This document shows, piece after piece, positions 33,967 through 42,822 of a stretch of 64,000 nucleotides of DNA; positions within the stretch are counted from its first letter, which is position 1, and each line of letters begins with the position of its first letter. Below the pieces are notes generated by a model, which was not told the DNA's origin, did not search any database, and saw only the letters and a program-made list of their open reading frames with translations. The DNA comes from Nitrososphaerota archaeon. GTDB lineage: Archaea > Thermoproteota > Nitrososphaeria > Nitrososphaerales > JACPRH01. The stretch covers positions 35,652-99,651 of the forward strand of contig JACPRH010000034.1 of NCBI GenBank assembly GCA_016190055.1. Reading direction: 5' to 3'. The position numbers and the translations under genes were made by a program.

Positions 33967-35241
33967 ATGAGTAGTAAGAGTTCAGAGGTTTCTGGTTTCT
34001 ATAAGCTGAGTCCTGCTGAGCGGCTTAAAGTTGTGAAGGAGATTTCAGGTATCTCCGATGAGGATGCTGCGCTGATCGGTAGCGGTGCGGGTTTGAAGTT
34101 GGATGCTGCTGATCACATGATTGAGAATGTTATCGGCATTATGCCGGTCTCTCTAGGTGTTGCGGTTAACTTTTTGATTAACGGGCGGGATTATCTTGTT
34201 CCTATGGCGATTGAGGAGCCTTCTGTTGTCGCGGCTGCGAGTAATGCTGCGAGGATGGCTCGACCTGGAGGCGGCTTCCGCACCAGCAACACTGGGCCTG
34301 TTATGATAGGTCAGATTCAAGCAATCGGGGTTGTTGATCCCTTTGGCGCCAAGATGCGGATACTTGAGGCGGCTGGGGAGATACTGGGTAAAGCGAATGA
34401 GCAGGATCCTATTTTGGTGAAGGTTGGCGGCGGCGCCAAGGCCCTTGACGTAAAGGTGCTTGACTCAATCATAGGACCTATGGTGGTGACGGAGCTTCAA
34501 GTAGACTGCCGTGACGCTATGGGCGCGAACGCCGTGAACACAATGTCCGAAGCGGTGGCGCCGATAATCGAGCGGGTCACAGGCGGCCGCGTAATCCTCA
34601 GGATTATCTCGAACCTTGCGACAAAGCGGCTTGTACGCTCCCGCGCCGTGTTCAAGAAAGATGTTTTAGGCGGCGAGGAGATTGTTGACGGCGTCGTAAA
34701 CGCCTACGCGCTTGCCGCGGCTGATCCATACCGCTGCGCTACCCACAACAAAGGTGTCATGAACGGGGTCTCAGCTGTTGCTCTCGCAACTGGGCAGGAC
34801 ACCCGTGCCCTTGAGGCTGGAGCACACGCCTACGCAGCTTACACCGGCAGATATCTGCCTCTAACTGTATGGGAGAAGAATGCGGAGGGAGATCTTGTTG
34901 GAACAATCGAGATGCCGATAGCTGTAGGGCTGATAGGCGGCGCTACGGCCGTTCATCCTGTGGCTAAGGCCTGCACACGGATTCTAGGTGTGAAATCAGC
35001 GATCGAGATGGCTGAAGTAATAGCTTCGGTGGGGCTGGCGCAAAACCTTGCTGCGTTAAGAGCGCTTTCCAGCGAAGGCATTCAAAGAGGGCACATGAAG
35101 CTTCACGCCAGAAACGTCGCGATCTCAGCGGGGGCATCAGGAGACCTTGTTGAGAAGGTAGCTGCTCAAATGGTTGAGGAGCGGCGAGTCCGGTTCGACC
35201 GAGCAAAAGAGCTCGTTGAAGAACTGAAAAACAAAGCCTAG
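33967..35241 (+). CDS. hmgA: Hydroxymethylglutaryl-CoA reductase, class II-type
   Basis: A 424-residue enzyme making mevalonate for archaeal isoprenoid lipids. Catalytic Glu lies in PMAIEEPSVVAAASNAAR, Lys in ISNLATKRLVRSRA, Asp in CRDAMGANAVNTMSE and His in QRGHMKLHARNVAISAG. EEPSVVAAAS with GHM.LHARN is the class II signature, not the class I ENVIG...TEG pattern. The frame is open upstream, but a TATA box (CTTTATATAAA, about 33913-33923) and an AAGGAAGG-rich ribosome site place the start at ATG 33967. It is a single gene, divergent from doxX. Confidence 0.93.
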   Translation: MSSKSSEVSGFYKLSPAERLKVVKEISGISDEDAALIGSGAGLKLDAADHMIENVIGIMPVSLGVAVNFLINGRDYLVPMAIEEPSVVAAASNAARMARPGGGFRTSNTGPVMIGQIQAIGVVDPFGAKMRILEAAGEILGKANEQDPILVKVGGGAKALDVKVLDSIIGPMVVTELQVDCRDAMGANAVNTMSEAVAPIIERVTGGRVILRIISNLATKRLVRSRAVFKKDVLGGEEIVDGVVNAYALAAADPYRCATHNKGVMNGVSAVALATGQDTRALEAGAHAYAAYTGRYLPLTVWEKNAEGDLVGTIEMPIAVGLIGGATAVHPVAKACTRILGVKSAIEMAEVIASVGLAQNLAALRALSSEGIQRGHMKLHARNVAISAGASGDLVEKVAAQMVEERRVRFDRAKELVEELKNKA

Positions 35242-35481
35242 GCAATCTTCTCTCTGTTTAGCTAGTCAGTCGGAGCTCCTAGCGTTGAGGCTAAACTCGG
35301 CTCGATTATGATTGTAGGCTTGCTTGGCCGCCTCTACTGTACTGTTTCTTGCAGGCAAAACTTTGATGGTGGTGTTTACTGATGAATATTTTCAAGGTAG
35401 GTTGATTGATTATATAACTATATAATTAATATAAACAACATATTAATTAGCATAGGTTGAAGGCTACTCAAGCGATATAGT

Positions 35482-36252
35482 ATGAGCAGTAGTTCATCTA
35501 CACCAGTTATACTGTCGATAGTCGCCATACTCATCGGAGCAGCGGCAATCGGAATGACCTTCACTACACCCGGTCCAAGGGGACCAGAAGGCCCCACCGG
35601 AGCATCTGGTCCAACTGGTCCAGCAGGCGCCCCCGGTCCAGCGGGACCAGCCGGTTCAGCGGGTCCAGCGGGAGCAGCTGGCGCGCAAGGCCCAGCCGGG
35701 CCGCAAGGTCCGGCAGGTCAAGTAGCTATCGGCGGAGGCGGGGGCAATATAAGCAGCGCCGTCATCGAAAAGATAGCTAACGAGACGGTGCAGAAGGTGC
35801 TCTCCAAGCAGCTCGCATTCCCGATCGAGGCTTCAATCGAGCCTAGGAGAGGTTGCCCAGCATGTCACACACTAGTGGACAATGCAACAGGAAAATACAC
35901 ATTGGCTTACGAGGCGCATGAACGAGCAGAAGCAAGAGGACGCACACACCCAGCCTTCAAGCCAACAGATAATCCGAACGTCACAGAGTGCTTAGCGTGC
36001 CACGGAGCAGGCACTGGTGATCGCGAAGGAAAGGGAACTGTCGCTCCACTAGCTCTCAGAGATATCGTGCATCCAGCTCATTTGGGTAGCCAAGCCTTCA
36101 AGATACACTACGGTGGAAGCTGCTTCACCTGCCACGACGTAGACAGCAAAGGTGATTTCACACTCCTAACTCAGAAGGTTGATACCAACGAGAAGGGTGT
36201 GCCTAACCCAGACAAGCTACCGATACCTGGCGAAAAAGCAATCGGACCATAA
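35482..36252 (+). CDS. Membrane-anchored triheme c-type cytochrome with collagen-like stalk
   Basis: A 256-residue protein. Residues 8-27 are a signal anchor (VILSIVAILIGAAAIGM). Residues 31-80 are about 17 uninterrupted Gly-X-Y triplets rich in Pro and Ala (GPTGPAGAPGPAGPAG), then a Gly run, a helix (SSAVIEKIANETVQKVL), and a heme domain with CPACH (125-129), CLACH (170-174) and CFTCH (214-218). Extra His residues (146, 156, 198-200, 209) could be distal ligands. The product should sit outside the membrane with hemes held away on a trimeric stalk. No cytochrome maturation gene is nearby. AT-rich promoter sequence fills 35400-35455. Confidence 0.85.
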   Translation: MSSSSSTPVILSIVAILIGAAAIGMTFTTPGPRGPEGPTGASGPTGPAGAPGPAGPAGSAGPAGAAGAQGPAGPQGPAGQVAIGGGGGNISSAVIEKIANETVQKVLSKQLAFPIEASIEPRRGCPACHTLVDNATGKYTLAYEAHERAEARGRTHPAFKPTDNPNVTECLACHGAGTGDREGKGTVAPLALRDIVHPAHLGSQAFKIHYGGSCFTCHDVDSKGDFTLLTQKVDTNEKGVPNPDKLPIPGEKAIGP

Positions 36253-36394
36253 ACCGGTACAGTAATTGGATAGATACACCCCGAACGGGACGACTGTTTG
36301 GGGAATCTTCTTTTTGTTTACCTTTAAATCTACATGAGATAATTCTTGTCGTACTTGGTTGCTTATTCCTTTTCAAGTTATCTAGGATTCATTA

Positions 36395-37285
36395 TTACTC
36401 TACTATTATGTAGATCTTCTCTGTTGATGGGCCTGCTGTAATTGAGAGAATGTAGACTCCTGATTGTGTATCGCTGCTTATTTCTAGGGTCAGGGTTACT
36501 GTTTCAGATTTAGGTTCTTCGAGTGTGATGCTTGGTGGGTTGAAGGCGCCTGATACTCCTTTAGGCGGCGAGAGGAGTTTGGGGATGATTATTTGGGATT
36601 GCGCGCCTGTGAGTTTAAGCGTGACCTTGGTGTCTCTTGAAGTTCCTCTTGGAAGGCTGATCCAGTATCCAACTATCTTCCCTTCCTCCTTAACTTCACC
36701 CATAAACTCCGGATCAACCTCATAACCGATCTTTAATGCAGGCTGAGGATGCACTCCAGTTCCCGAGGCTGCTGCCGTTGCTGTTGTTGTGGTTGCTAAC
36801 TGGGTTGCCGAAGCGAGGTTTCTTCTGGTCACTACTATTGCTGCTATAATGATAGCTATCACAGCTATTCCTGCTGTAGTGTAAGCTATCTCTGTAGGTA
36901 ATCCGTTTGATACCGTGACAGCTGATGTTAAGGTGGTTGTTTGAGATGGCTGTGTAGAGGTGACTGTTGTCGCCGCTGTTGTTGTGGTGGCTGTTGTGGT
37001 TGCGGAAGTTGTTGTTGAAAGGGTTGTTGTGCTCACTGTAGTTGTCATTGTACGGGTTACTGTTGATGTGCTAACTGTTGATGAAGTAGTTGGGCTCGTC
37101 GATGTTAATATTGGTGACGTAGTTGTTGTCGTTGTAGCGGTTGTTGTGCTGGTTATTGTTGCGGTTGATCCGCCTGAGTAGAAACTGGGTTGGTTTGCCT
37201 GTGGCGCGATGTAGATGAAGACGAGGATTAGTGCGATGGCTAGGCCGAATCCTCCTAGTGCTGCGGGTGCAAGCCTCATCTTCAT
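36395..37285 (-). CDS. Thr-rich membrane protein with C-terminal beta domain
   Basis: A 296-residue protein: N-terminal membrane helix (residues 9-27), a Thr/Ser run (35-125) of near-continuous STTT repeats likely to be O-glycosylated, a second membrane segment (EIAYTTAGIAVIAIIIAAIVVTRR), another Ala/Thr run, and a C-terminal beta domain (about 200-296, IIIPKLLSPPKG... ending KIYIIVE). The Thr stalk plus 'SGLPTEIAY' anchor matches the C-termini of the PQQ enzymes in this window. It precedes the DUF4349 gene's stop region on the same strand. Function unknown. Confidence 0.7.
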   Translation of the reverse strand: MKMRLAPAALGGFGLAIALILVFIYIAPQANQPSFYSGGSTATITSTTTATTTTTTSPILTSTSPTTSSTVSTSTVTRTMTTTVSTTTLSTTTSATTTATTTTAATTVTSTQPSQTTTLTSAVTVSNGLPTEIAYTTAGIAVIAIIIAAIVVTRRNLASATQLATTTTATAAASGTGVHPQPALKIGYEVDPEFMGEVKEEGKIVGYWISLPRGTSRDTKVTLKLTGAQSQIIIPKLLSPPKGVSGAFNPPSITLEEPKSETVTLTLEISSDTQSGVYILSITAGPSTEKIYIIVE

Positions 37286-37322
37286 TTTACCTGTATTCTC
37301 GCTTGTTTGTTTTGTATCTTAA

Positions 37323-38462
37323 TTAGGTTACTGTCTGCTGCCTCGATTCTTTTCTTCCCAGTGAGACCTTCCGGTACGCTATGTATCCTACTCCTAGTAG
37401 GATCCAGATGGGGAATAATCCTACTGTGAGGAATATTATGCCCGTGGCCTCGAATGTTAATGCTGATGCTGCGAGGATAAGTGAGTCCTGCAGCGCTGCT
37501 GTGTAGGGGTTCTGCAGAGGCTTCGTTTCCCCTGTCTCCTCCTTAAACTGTAGCGGTTCTTTCAAACTGAGGGTTATGGTGGCGTAGCTGACCTGCTTCT
37601 GCAGGTTCTGCGTCTGCGCCTTCAAGACTTCTATGCGTTCCTGAGTATTGTCTATCCTCGACTGTATGTTGAGTATATCTTCGATTCTGCTTGCCTTCGT
37701 AAGTATGTCGTTGTACTGGCTCAAGACGTTTTGCGCGTTCTTCAGCCGGGCTTCGAGGTCGACTGCTTGATCGGTGACATCTTGGGTGCTAAGAGAGTAG
37801 TAATCTACCTTCCCGAGCTTCATAATCTGTGTTTGAGCTTCTCCGTAACGGTTAGCCGGGATTAACACTGTGATTGTTGCAGTGAACCCCTGCTCCTTAA
37901 CCTCCTTCCCCGCTATGTAGACGCCTTTAGGAATAGGTTGGAGATCAGTTCTGCCCGCGTAGCCGCCTTGGCTTACCGCTATCTGCTGAATTTGGGGAAG
38001 CGTCAGTTGGACGCTGCTTACATTCAACCCGATGCTCGCCGTGTATATTACTAGCCTGTCAGGCAGCATCGGCGAACTGGTTTCAGCAACATTCACTCCC
38101 TCCGAATACATAGGTGTGTTCAGCGATGAAGCCATAGTGGTTGTGGTGGCCATAGTCATGGTTCTAGTGGCTGCGGTGGTAGTCAAAGTTGTCACTACGG
38201 AGGTTGATGCGCCACCGTAATCTCCGCTATAGCTTGTGACTGTCGTTGTTTGCATGGGGTGAGTGGATGTAACCGATCCCGCTACGCCTCCGGTGAACTC
38301 CAGATGTTGGCTGAGCGGTGGGCTCAAGCTTTTCTGCGACTCTATTACGGCCCCTGTTATGCCTGCTGCTACCAGTATTATTATCGGGATGAGGATCTTT
38401 GCCCTTCGTCTCAGGGCTTCTCGGTTTACTCCGATATTTCTTCTAAACATATCCATCCACAT
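37323..38462 (-). CDS. DUF4349 domain membrane protein
   Basis: A 379-residue protein with an N-terminal membrane helix (24-43), a Thr/Ser-rich linker (60-125), and a DUF4349-like domain: LVIYTASIGLNVSSVQLTLPQIQQIAVSQGGYAGR, IPANRYGEAQTQIMKLGKV, then the coiled coil LEARLKNAQNVLSQYNDILTKA...ILNIQSRIDNTQERIEVLKAQTQNLQKQV and SYATITLSLKEP. A C-terminal helix (about 335-365) anchors it again. The family is found in surface lipoproteins and membrane proteins of unknown role. Transcribed upstream of the Thr-rich gene with a 37-nt gap, probably one operon. Confidence 0.8.
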   Translation of the reverse strand: MWMDMFRRNIGVNREALRRRAKILIPIIILVAAGITGAVIESQKSLSPPLSQHLEFTGGVAGSVTSTHPMQTTTVTSYSGDYGGASTSVVTTLTTTAATRTMTMATTTTMASSLNTPMYSEGVNVAETSSPMLPDRLVIYTASIGLNVSSVQLTLPQIQQIAVSQGGYAGRTDLQPIPKGVYIAGKEVKEQGFTATITVLIPANRYGEAQTQIMKLGKVDYYSLSTQDVTDQAVDLEARLKNAQNVLSQYNDILTKASRIEDILNIQSRIDNTQERIEVLKAQTQNLQKQVSYATITLSLKEPLQFKEETGETKPLQNPYTAALQDSLILAASALTFEATGIIFLTVGLFPIWILLGVGYIAYRKVSLGRKESRQQTVT

Positions 38463-38582
38463 GTAGATGTGGGGGTGCTGTTCTTAGCTCTATGCTTTAG
38501 AACAACAGGTGAGGATCTGTTCCAATTTACGGACAGCGGTTGCTTTACCTGTCCAGTTCCCTTCTTCTTGAATAACTGCTGG

Positions 38583-39008
38583 CTAGCTTCTAATCCGATA
38601 GGTTTCGTACCAGAGGAAGAGCATGCCTGTTGAGCCGAGTGTGAGTAGGAACAGTTTCTCTAAGCCTGTGTTTTGGAAGAAGAGGAGATATGTTGAGAAG
38701 AGCGTGGTGTAGAATACTGAGTAGAAGAGGTATCTCGGGAGCCTAAGTCGCCTTATCTTGACGGAAGCCCCTATCAGGTCTGTCTTGACTTCTTGAACAG
38801 CCACGTAATCACCGTATTCGTTCTGAGCCACCAAACCAAGCTTCATCAGCTTCTCAAGATGGTAGCTCGCAAGCCCTGCGCTGGAGAGAGTCAGGTCTCT
38901 CTGCAGCTCCCTCACACCCACCGGCTCCTTATGGTTCAACATGTAGACGAGCACCTTGTAGGTGGTTCCTCTTAGAAGGGCATCAAAATCCTCAGGGCTC
39001 ACAGGCAA
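38583..39008 (-). CDS. Winged-helix regulator with C-terminal membrane helices
   Basis: A 141-residue protein. Residues 8-75 form a winged helix (LLRGTTYKVLVYMLNHKEPVGVRELQRDLTLSSAGLASYHLEKLMKLGLVAQN). Residues 97-135 hold two hydrophobic helices (YLFYSVFYTTLFSTYLLFF; LFLLTLGSTGMLFLWYE). Membrane-bound regulators of this type are frequent in Thaumarchaeota. It lies upstream of the DUF4349 and Thr-rich genes on the same strand and may control them, though separated by 120 nt. Confidence 0.8.
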   Translation of the reverse strand: MPVSPEDFDALLRGTTYKVLVYMLNHKEPVGVRELQRDLTLSSAGLASYHLEKLMKLGLVAQNEYGDYVAVQEVKTDLIGASVKIRRLRLPRYLFYSVFYTTLFSTYLLFFQNTGLEKLFLLTLGSTGMLFLWYETYRIRS

Positions 39009-39185
39009 CTTCTGCCATCAACCTATCTCTTGGCTCGGCTTAGAAGCGTTTTACGATGCGAGAATATTAAAGTTTACAAAGCTAATAGAGATCAAACAAC
39101 GCAGTTCAGTACGATGGAAAGGTATTTAATTTGATGCGAAGCGGATTTAGGGGTAGCGTTTGCGAGAACCGACGATGCTTACTAT

Positions 39186-40379
39186 GTGAGGTTAAAACTG
39201 ATGAGTTCAAGTCTCGGAGCCAACATTCCCCGTAATCTGATATGCGCCTTACTATTCTCAACCCTAATCTACATGCTAGTTACTTTGAGCATAGGGGTGG
39301 CGTCAGCTCAAGAAACAGGTAGTGTTGAAGTATCTGTAAACGGCTATGACGGAAGCTCTGTTCTGACCGCTGCGCTAGTTGACTCTAACCGCAGTGTTCT
39401 TGAGAATAAAACAGTTAACTCTCCTTCATTCAGTTTCAGCAATCTTGCTGTCGGTAAACAGTACATTGTCGTAGTGAAGTACAAAGGGATAGATTACACT
39501 ACACCAGTAGTAGTTGTTAACCAGACTTCTCGGAAAATAGCGATCAAGGTCTCTGACGTAACCAATTCTGACGACAACGTTTTCGTATCGTTGTATCAGA
39601 TGGCTATCGATCGAGGCGACAACTATCTGAACGTGACCGAGTACATAATGTTCACGAACAACGGAAGCAGCGTGATCAACAATGCCAGCATCAAGGTGGC
39701 TATGCCCACAGGCTACAAGCGCTTCATTTGGGATCAAGACTGCTGTTTCAAAGCAGCTGACTTCGGCTTCTTCTTTACACCAACCGAGCCTTTACTGCCT
39801 AATGCGACCAAGTCGATAAACTTCGCCTATCGCCTAGAACCTACCACCGATGAGTATAAGCTCTCAAAGCAGTTCTACTATGAAACCGGTGATGTTTACG
39901 TCCTCCTAAACCCTAATGATAAGTTAACGGTGACAGACCACAAGAACCTCTGGGAGCAGGGCCAAGTTCCTGACAACGGCGGATCTCTTAACGTCTGGGG
40001 TGCCTCCAGCTTCTACAAAGGCGAGGATGTCTCCATCACCATAACCGGCTATAAAGGCGGCGCCGAGCTGAACATAGTTTGGATAGGAACAGGCGTCTTA
40101 GCAGCAGTAATAGTAGGCGCGGTTGTTTACGGTTTCAGAGGTAACCGTGGGTCAATAGAGAAGCTAGAGTCAGAGGAGCAAGCGCTGACCTCCGTGTTAA
40201 AGCAGATAGACAAGGATTACGCCGCCAAAAAAATGGAAGAGGTAGAGTACTACAAACTGCGGCTAAAGTACAAAGAACGGCTGGATAAAATCCGGAGAAA
40301 AATCCAAGAACAACAACCCAGGAAAGAAACGAGCAAGAGTAAGAAATCGCCTCGAAAAACTCCTAAAGGAACAAAGTAA
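39186..40379 (+). CDS. Secreted, membrane-anchored protein with carboxypeptidase-regulatory-like domain
   Basis: A 397-residue protein. A signal peptide spans about residues 16-41 (LICALLFSTLIYMLVTLSIGVASA). Residues 45-120 read as a beta-sandwich (GSVEVSVNGYDGSSVLTAALVDSNRSVLENKTV), followed by a larger beta region with a CC pair (WDQDCCFKAADFG). A membrane helix near 295-318 is followed by a cytoplasmic coiled coil (EQALTSVLKQIDKDYAAKKMEEVEYYKLRLKYKERL) and Lys/Arg-rich tail. Start is GTG 39186 or ATG 39201. Role unknown; possibly a cell-surface sensor or scaffold. Confidence 0.65.
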   Translation: MRLKLMSSSLGANIPRNLICALLFSTLIYMLVTLSIGVASAQETGSVEVSVNGYDGSSVLTAALVDSNRSVLENKTVNSPSFSFSNLAVGKQYIVVVKYKGIDYTTPVVVVNQTSRKIAIKVSDVTNSDDNVFVSLYQMAIDRGDNYLNVTEYIMFTNNGSSVINNASIKVAMPTGYKRFIWDQDCCFKAADFGFFFTPTEPLLPNATKSINFAYRLEPTTDEYKLSKQFYYETGDVYVLLNPNDKLTVTDHKNLWEQGQVPDNGGSLNVWGASSFYKGEDVSITITGYKGGAELNIVWIGTGVLAAVIVGAVVYGFRGNRGSIEKLESEEQALTSVLKQIDKDYAAKKMEEVEYYKLRLKYKERLDKIRRKIQEQQPRKETSKSKKSPRKTPKGTK

Positions 40380-40469
40380 GTAGCTAACTAACTCTCTGAA
40401 TTACGCGTTTTCAGTTTCTTAACAGTGGCATCGAAAGAGTTACTATCCTCTACTCTATGAGCGGCTGTT

Positions 40470-41030
40470 ATGAGCCTATGGCATGACGTTAAGGTTGGTA
40501 GCAATGCGCCTGAGATTGTAAACGTAATCGTGGAGATACCGCAAGGCTCTCAGAACAAGTACGAGTACGATAAAGAGAACAATTTAATCAAGCTGGACCG
40601 GGTTCTTTTCTCCCCGCTGCACTACCCTGGAGACTATGGGCTGATTCCCCAGACCTTCGCGGAGGATGACGATCCTCTGGATGCTTTGGTGCTGGTCACT
40701 AACTCAACGTACCCTGGTGTCTTGATCGAGGCTCGGCCTATCGGTATGTTGAAGATGCTTGATGCGGGTAAAGTTGACAACAAGATTCTCTGCGTTGCAA
40801 AGAACGATCCGAGATACTCTGAATACAAAGATGTCACAGATATTCGAGAGCATGTTCTGAAGGAGATAGCTCACTTCTTTCAGGTCTACAAGGATCTGGA
40901 GGGGAAGAAGGTGGAGATCATCGGCTGGTTCCCTGTCGTAGATGCTAAACACGTCATCATGAAGGCGGTGGACGCTTACAAACAAAAGTTTCACGCAGCA
41001 GAAAAGAAGTCGCATAAGGGGCGCGGATGA
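40470..41030 (+). CDS. ppa: Inorganic pyrophosphatase (family I)
   Basis: A 186-residue soluble enzyme hydrolysing pyrophosphate to drive biosynthesis. The family I active site is complete: VIVEIPQGSQNKYEYD, LDRVLFSPLHYPGDYGLIPQTFAEDDDPLDALVLV with the three metal-binding Asp residues of DDDPLD, and a later ILCVAKNDPRYSEYKDVTD. Start ATG 40470 gives the normal archaeal length. Single gene. Confidence 0.96.
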   Translation: MSLWHDVKVGSNAPEIVNVIVEIPQGSQNKYEYDKENNLIKLDRVLFSPLHYPGDYGLIPQTFAEDDDPLDALVLVTNSTYPGVLIEARPIGMLKMLDAGKVDNKILCVAKNDPRYSEYKDVTDIREHVLKEIAHFFQVYKDLEGKKVEIIGWFPVVDAKHVIMKAVDAYKQKFHAAEKKSHKGRG

Positions 41031-41188
41031 AGCGATTAATGAATCTACATGTTTCCTCCGCTAGATCACTAATTTATCGGGCTTGAAAGTAAAAGCCTAG
41101 TTAACTATCTGTTCTTTCAGAACTATGATTTCTATGTCTTAGGTAGGAGGATTATTATGCTGTTCTCAACAGCTCGATCATTATATTC

Positions 41189-42484
41189 ATGCCTCCTCCT
41201 ACTTCTGTAATATTCATTCCAGTACCTTACAGACAAACAACATCAAATGTGTTAGGTAGTGTACGTGGAGCAATAATACTGATTCAACGATCTTTAATTC
41301 AGGTAAACAATGTGATAGCTAGAGATACTCGTCTAAAGAAACGTTATAGTGACGCCTCTAAAAGAGAACTTCTACTTGTAATAGGTTTAATCTGTATACT
41401 TCTAGCCTCCGCCTACGCTAACACTCCTATCGCTACTTACTCAAACATCTCTGCATTCGGCCTATCGACATACACTCTAACCTTCCAAGGCTACGATTAC
41501 GACAACAAGGGCGAAGTTTCTATATACGTCAACGGTAAGCTGGCAACCTCACTACCTACCGTCGAGTCCTCTCAGAACAACAATGTGTGGAAGAGCTTCT
41601 CGCTGGAGATATCCAATTATGTAGTGTCTGGTAGCAACACTATTACCTTCAAGCAGAACCTATATTCGTCTGCGGTACAAAGTGTCAAGGTCACCGGACC
41701 CAACGGAGCACTGTTGAGCGACAGCACTTATCATTCCATGTGGACGGGAGGTACAAGCTCGGTGAGCTACAAGTTTAGTACTTCCTCTACGACATCGACC
41801 GCAACCACCACTACCACGTTTTCCAAAGGAACCTCGTGGAATTCCAAGGTAGCCTGCACACCTATCAAGGTCAAAATTACGGACATAACTGCACGCGCTA
41901 CCGGATCTAAATCTTACGCGAACAGCATGTTTAGCCCCGGAATAACTGTGCCATCATCCGCGCCTTCAGGTTCAAACGCTAAGCGTTGGCTAACCAAGGG
42001 TCCAACTCCTTCAGGATGGATTTCCCCAGGGCCTCCTTGCTCAATTAAGAACAGTAAAGGACAGGTTGTGGGTATCTTTGTAGAGATTGACGGTGTGAAG
42101 CGGACAACCGTTGTAAATGAGGATTACCACAGCACTTACGACCCGATTAACGGCGGGCACTCAATGCCCAACGGTAAAAGTTGGCCAGACAGCACCTTCA
42201 ACATTTACGATCCAACCATCTCTTCAGGAAGCTGCTCTTCACCCACCGACCCCAACTGCTACGGGCGTATTCACCTCGAAATTGACAACAACTGGAAGGC
42301 AGCTGGCTACTGCGGCTCAGGTACAGCATGTGATAATGCGGCCTTAGCGTCGAAGACGAGCTCCTATTCAACACTCATAGATGTGCAGGGCTTCATATTC
42401 TGGGATCCGGGCCACGAATCTGATCAGTGGCATAGCTACAGCGGGTGGGAGCTTCACCCGTTAACGGCTTGGCGGGTACACTAA
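41189..42484 (+). CDS. Secreted protein with one GYDYD beta module
   Basis: The frame is 431 residues with a hydrophobic segment at 61-77, so the first 40 residues may not be translated; a GTG at 41312 would give a normal signal peptide. Residues 95-205 hold a carbohydrate-binding-like beta module (YTLTFQGYDYDNKGEVSIYVNG, then SGSNTITFKQNLYSS) that recurs twice in the protein at 57655. A Thr-rich linker (206-220) leads to a 210-residue C-terminal domain with several Cys (SIKNSKGQVVGIFVEIDGVKRTTV...VQGFIFWDPGHESDQWHSYSGWELHPLTAWRVH). The ending SGWELHPLTAW resembles other archaeal surface proteins. Function unknown. Confidence 0.65.
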   Translation: MPPPTSVIFIPVPYRQTTSNVLGSVRGAIILIQRSLIQVNNVIARDTRLKKRYSDASKRELLLVIGLICILLASAYANTPIATYSNISAFGLSTYTLTFQGYDYDNKGEVSIYVNGKLATSLPTVESSQNNNVWKSFSLEISNYVVSGSNTITFKQNLYSSAVQSVKVTGPNGALLSDSTYHSMWTGGTSSVSYKFSTSSTTSTATTTTTFSKGTSWNSKVACTPIKVKITDITARATGSKSYANSMFSPGITVPSSAPSGSNAKRWLTKGPTPSGWISPGPPCSIKNSKGQVVGIFVEIDGVKRTTVVNEDYHSTYDPINGGHSMPNGKSWPDSTFNIYDPTISSGSCSSPTDPNCYGRIHLEIDNNWKAAGYCGSGTACDNAALASKTSSYSTLIDVQGFIFWDPGHESDQWHSYSGWELHPLTAWRVH

Positions 42485-42501
42485 CTGAGTGACTAGCTCA
42501 G

Positions 42502-42822
42502 TTAGTCGCCCGACACCCCTTCTTTTTTCTTTGGTTTTGAGCTTCTTTTTGAGACGGTTGCTATCTCCTCCTTTAACGAAGGTATTGTTTCAAGAAGCTG
42601 ATCAAGCGTGACTGCCTTGTCCGTTAAAGGGATAACCTGTCTTCTTGTACGCTCCACTACTACTATAGCTACCGGAGAAATCGATACTGCAAAAACTGTT
42701 TTTCCTCCTTCTCCGCTCAGGGTCGAGGTTTGAATCACCGGATAGATGGTTTTACCGTCAACACTGAAGGTTTTTCCTATCGAGGTCTTTGTCTCAACTT
42801 CTCCAATAGAGCCTATCTTCAA
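42502..42822 (-). CDS. GerW/YtfJ-like protein (short)
   Basis: A 106-residue protein: GKTFSVDGKTIYPVIQTSTLSGEGG, then FAVSISPVAIVVVERT and TLDQLLETIPSLKEEI. This is the GerW (YtfJ) pattern of a short 'G..i..dg.tiiPV' strand, a Gly stretch, 'vsisPvaflVv' and a closing helix. Its ATG overlaps the DUF2953 stop by 4 nt, so it is the third gene of an operon. Known members are spore-associated in Firmicutes; the archaeal role is unknown. Confidence 0.65.
   Translation of the reverse strand: MKIGSIGEVETKTSIGKTFSVDGKTIYPVIQTSTLSGEGGKTVFAVSISPVAIVVVERTRRQVIPLTDKAVTLDQLLETIPSLKEEIATVSKRSSKPKKKEGVSGD

Noticed and set aside
36960..37181. Val-rich reading frame on the plus strand, or a CRISPR-like repeat
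   Set aside because: It is the complement of Thr codon repeats in the minus-strand gene. There are no regular spacers, and no cas genes anywhere in the window.
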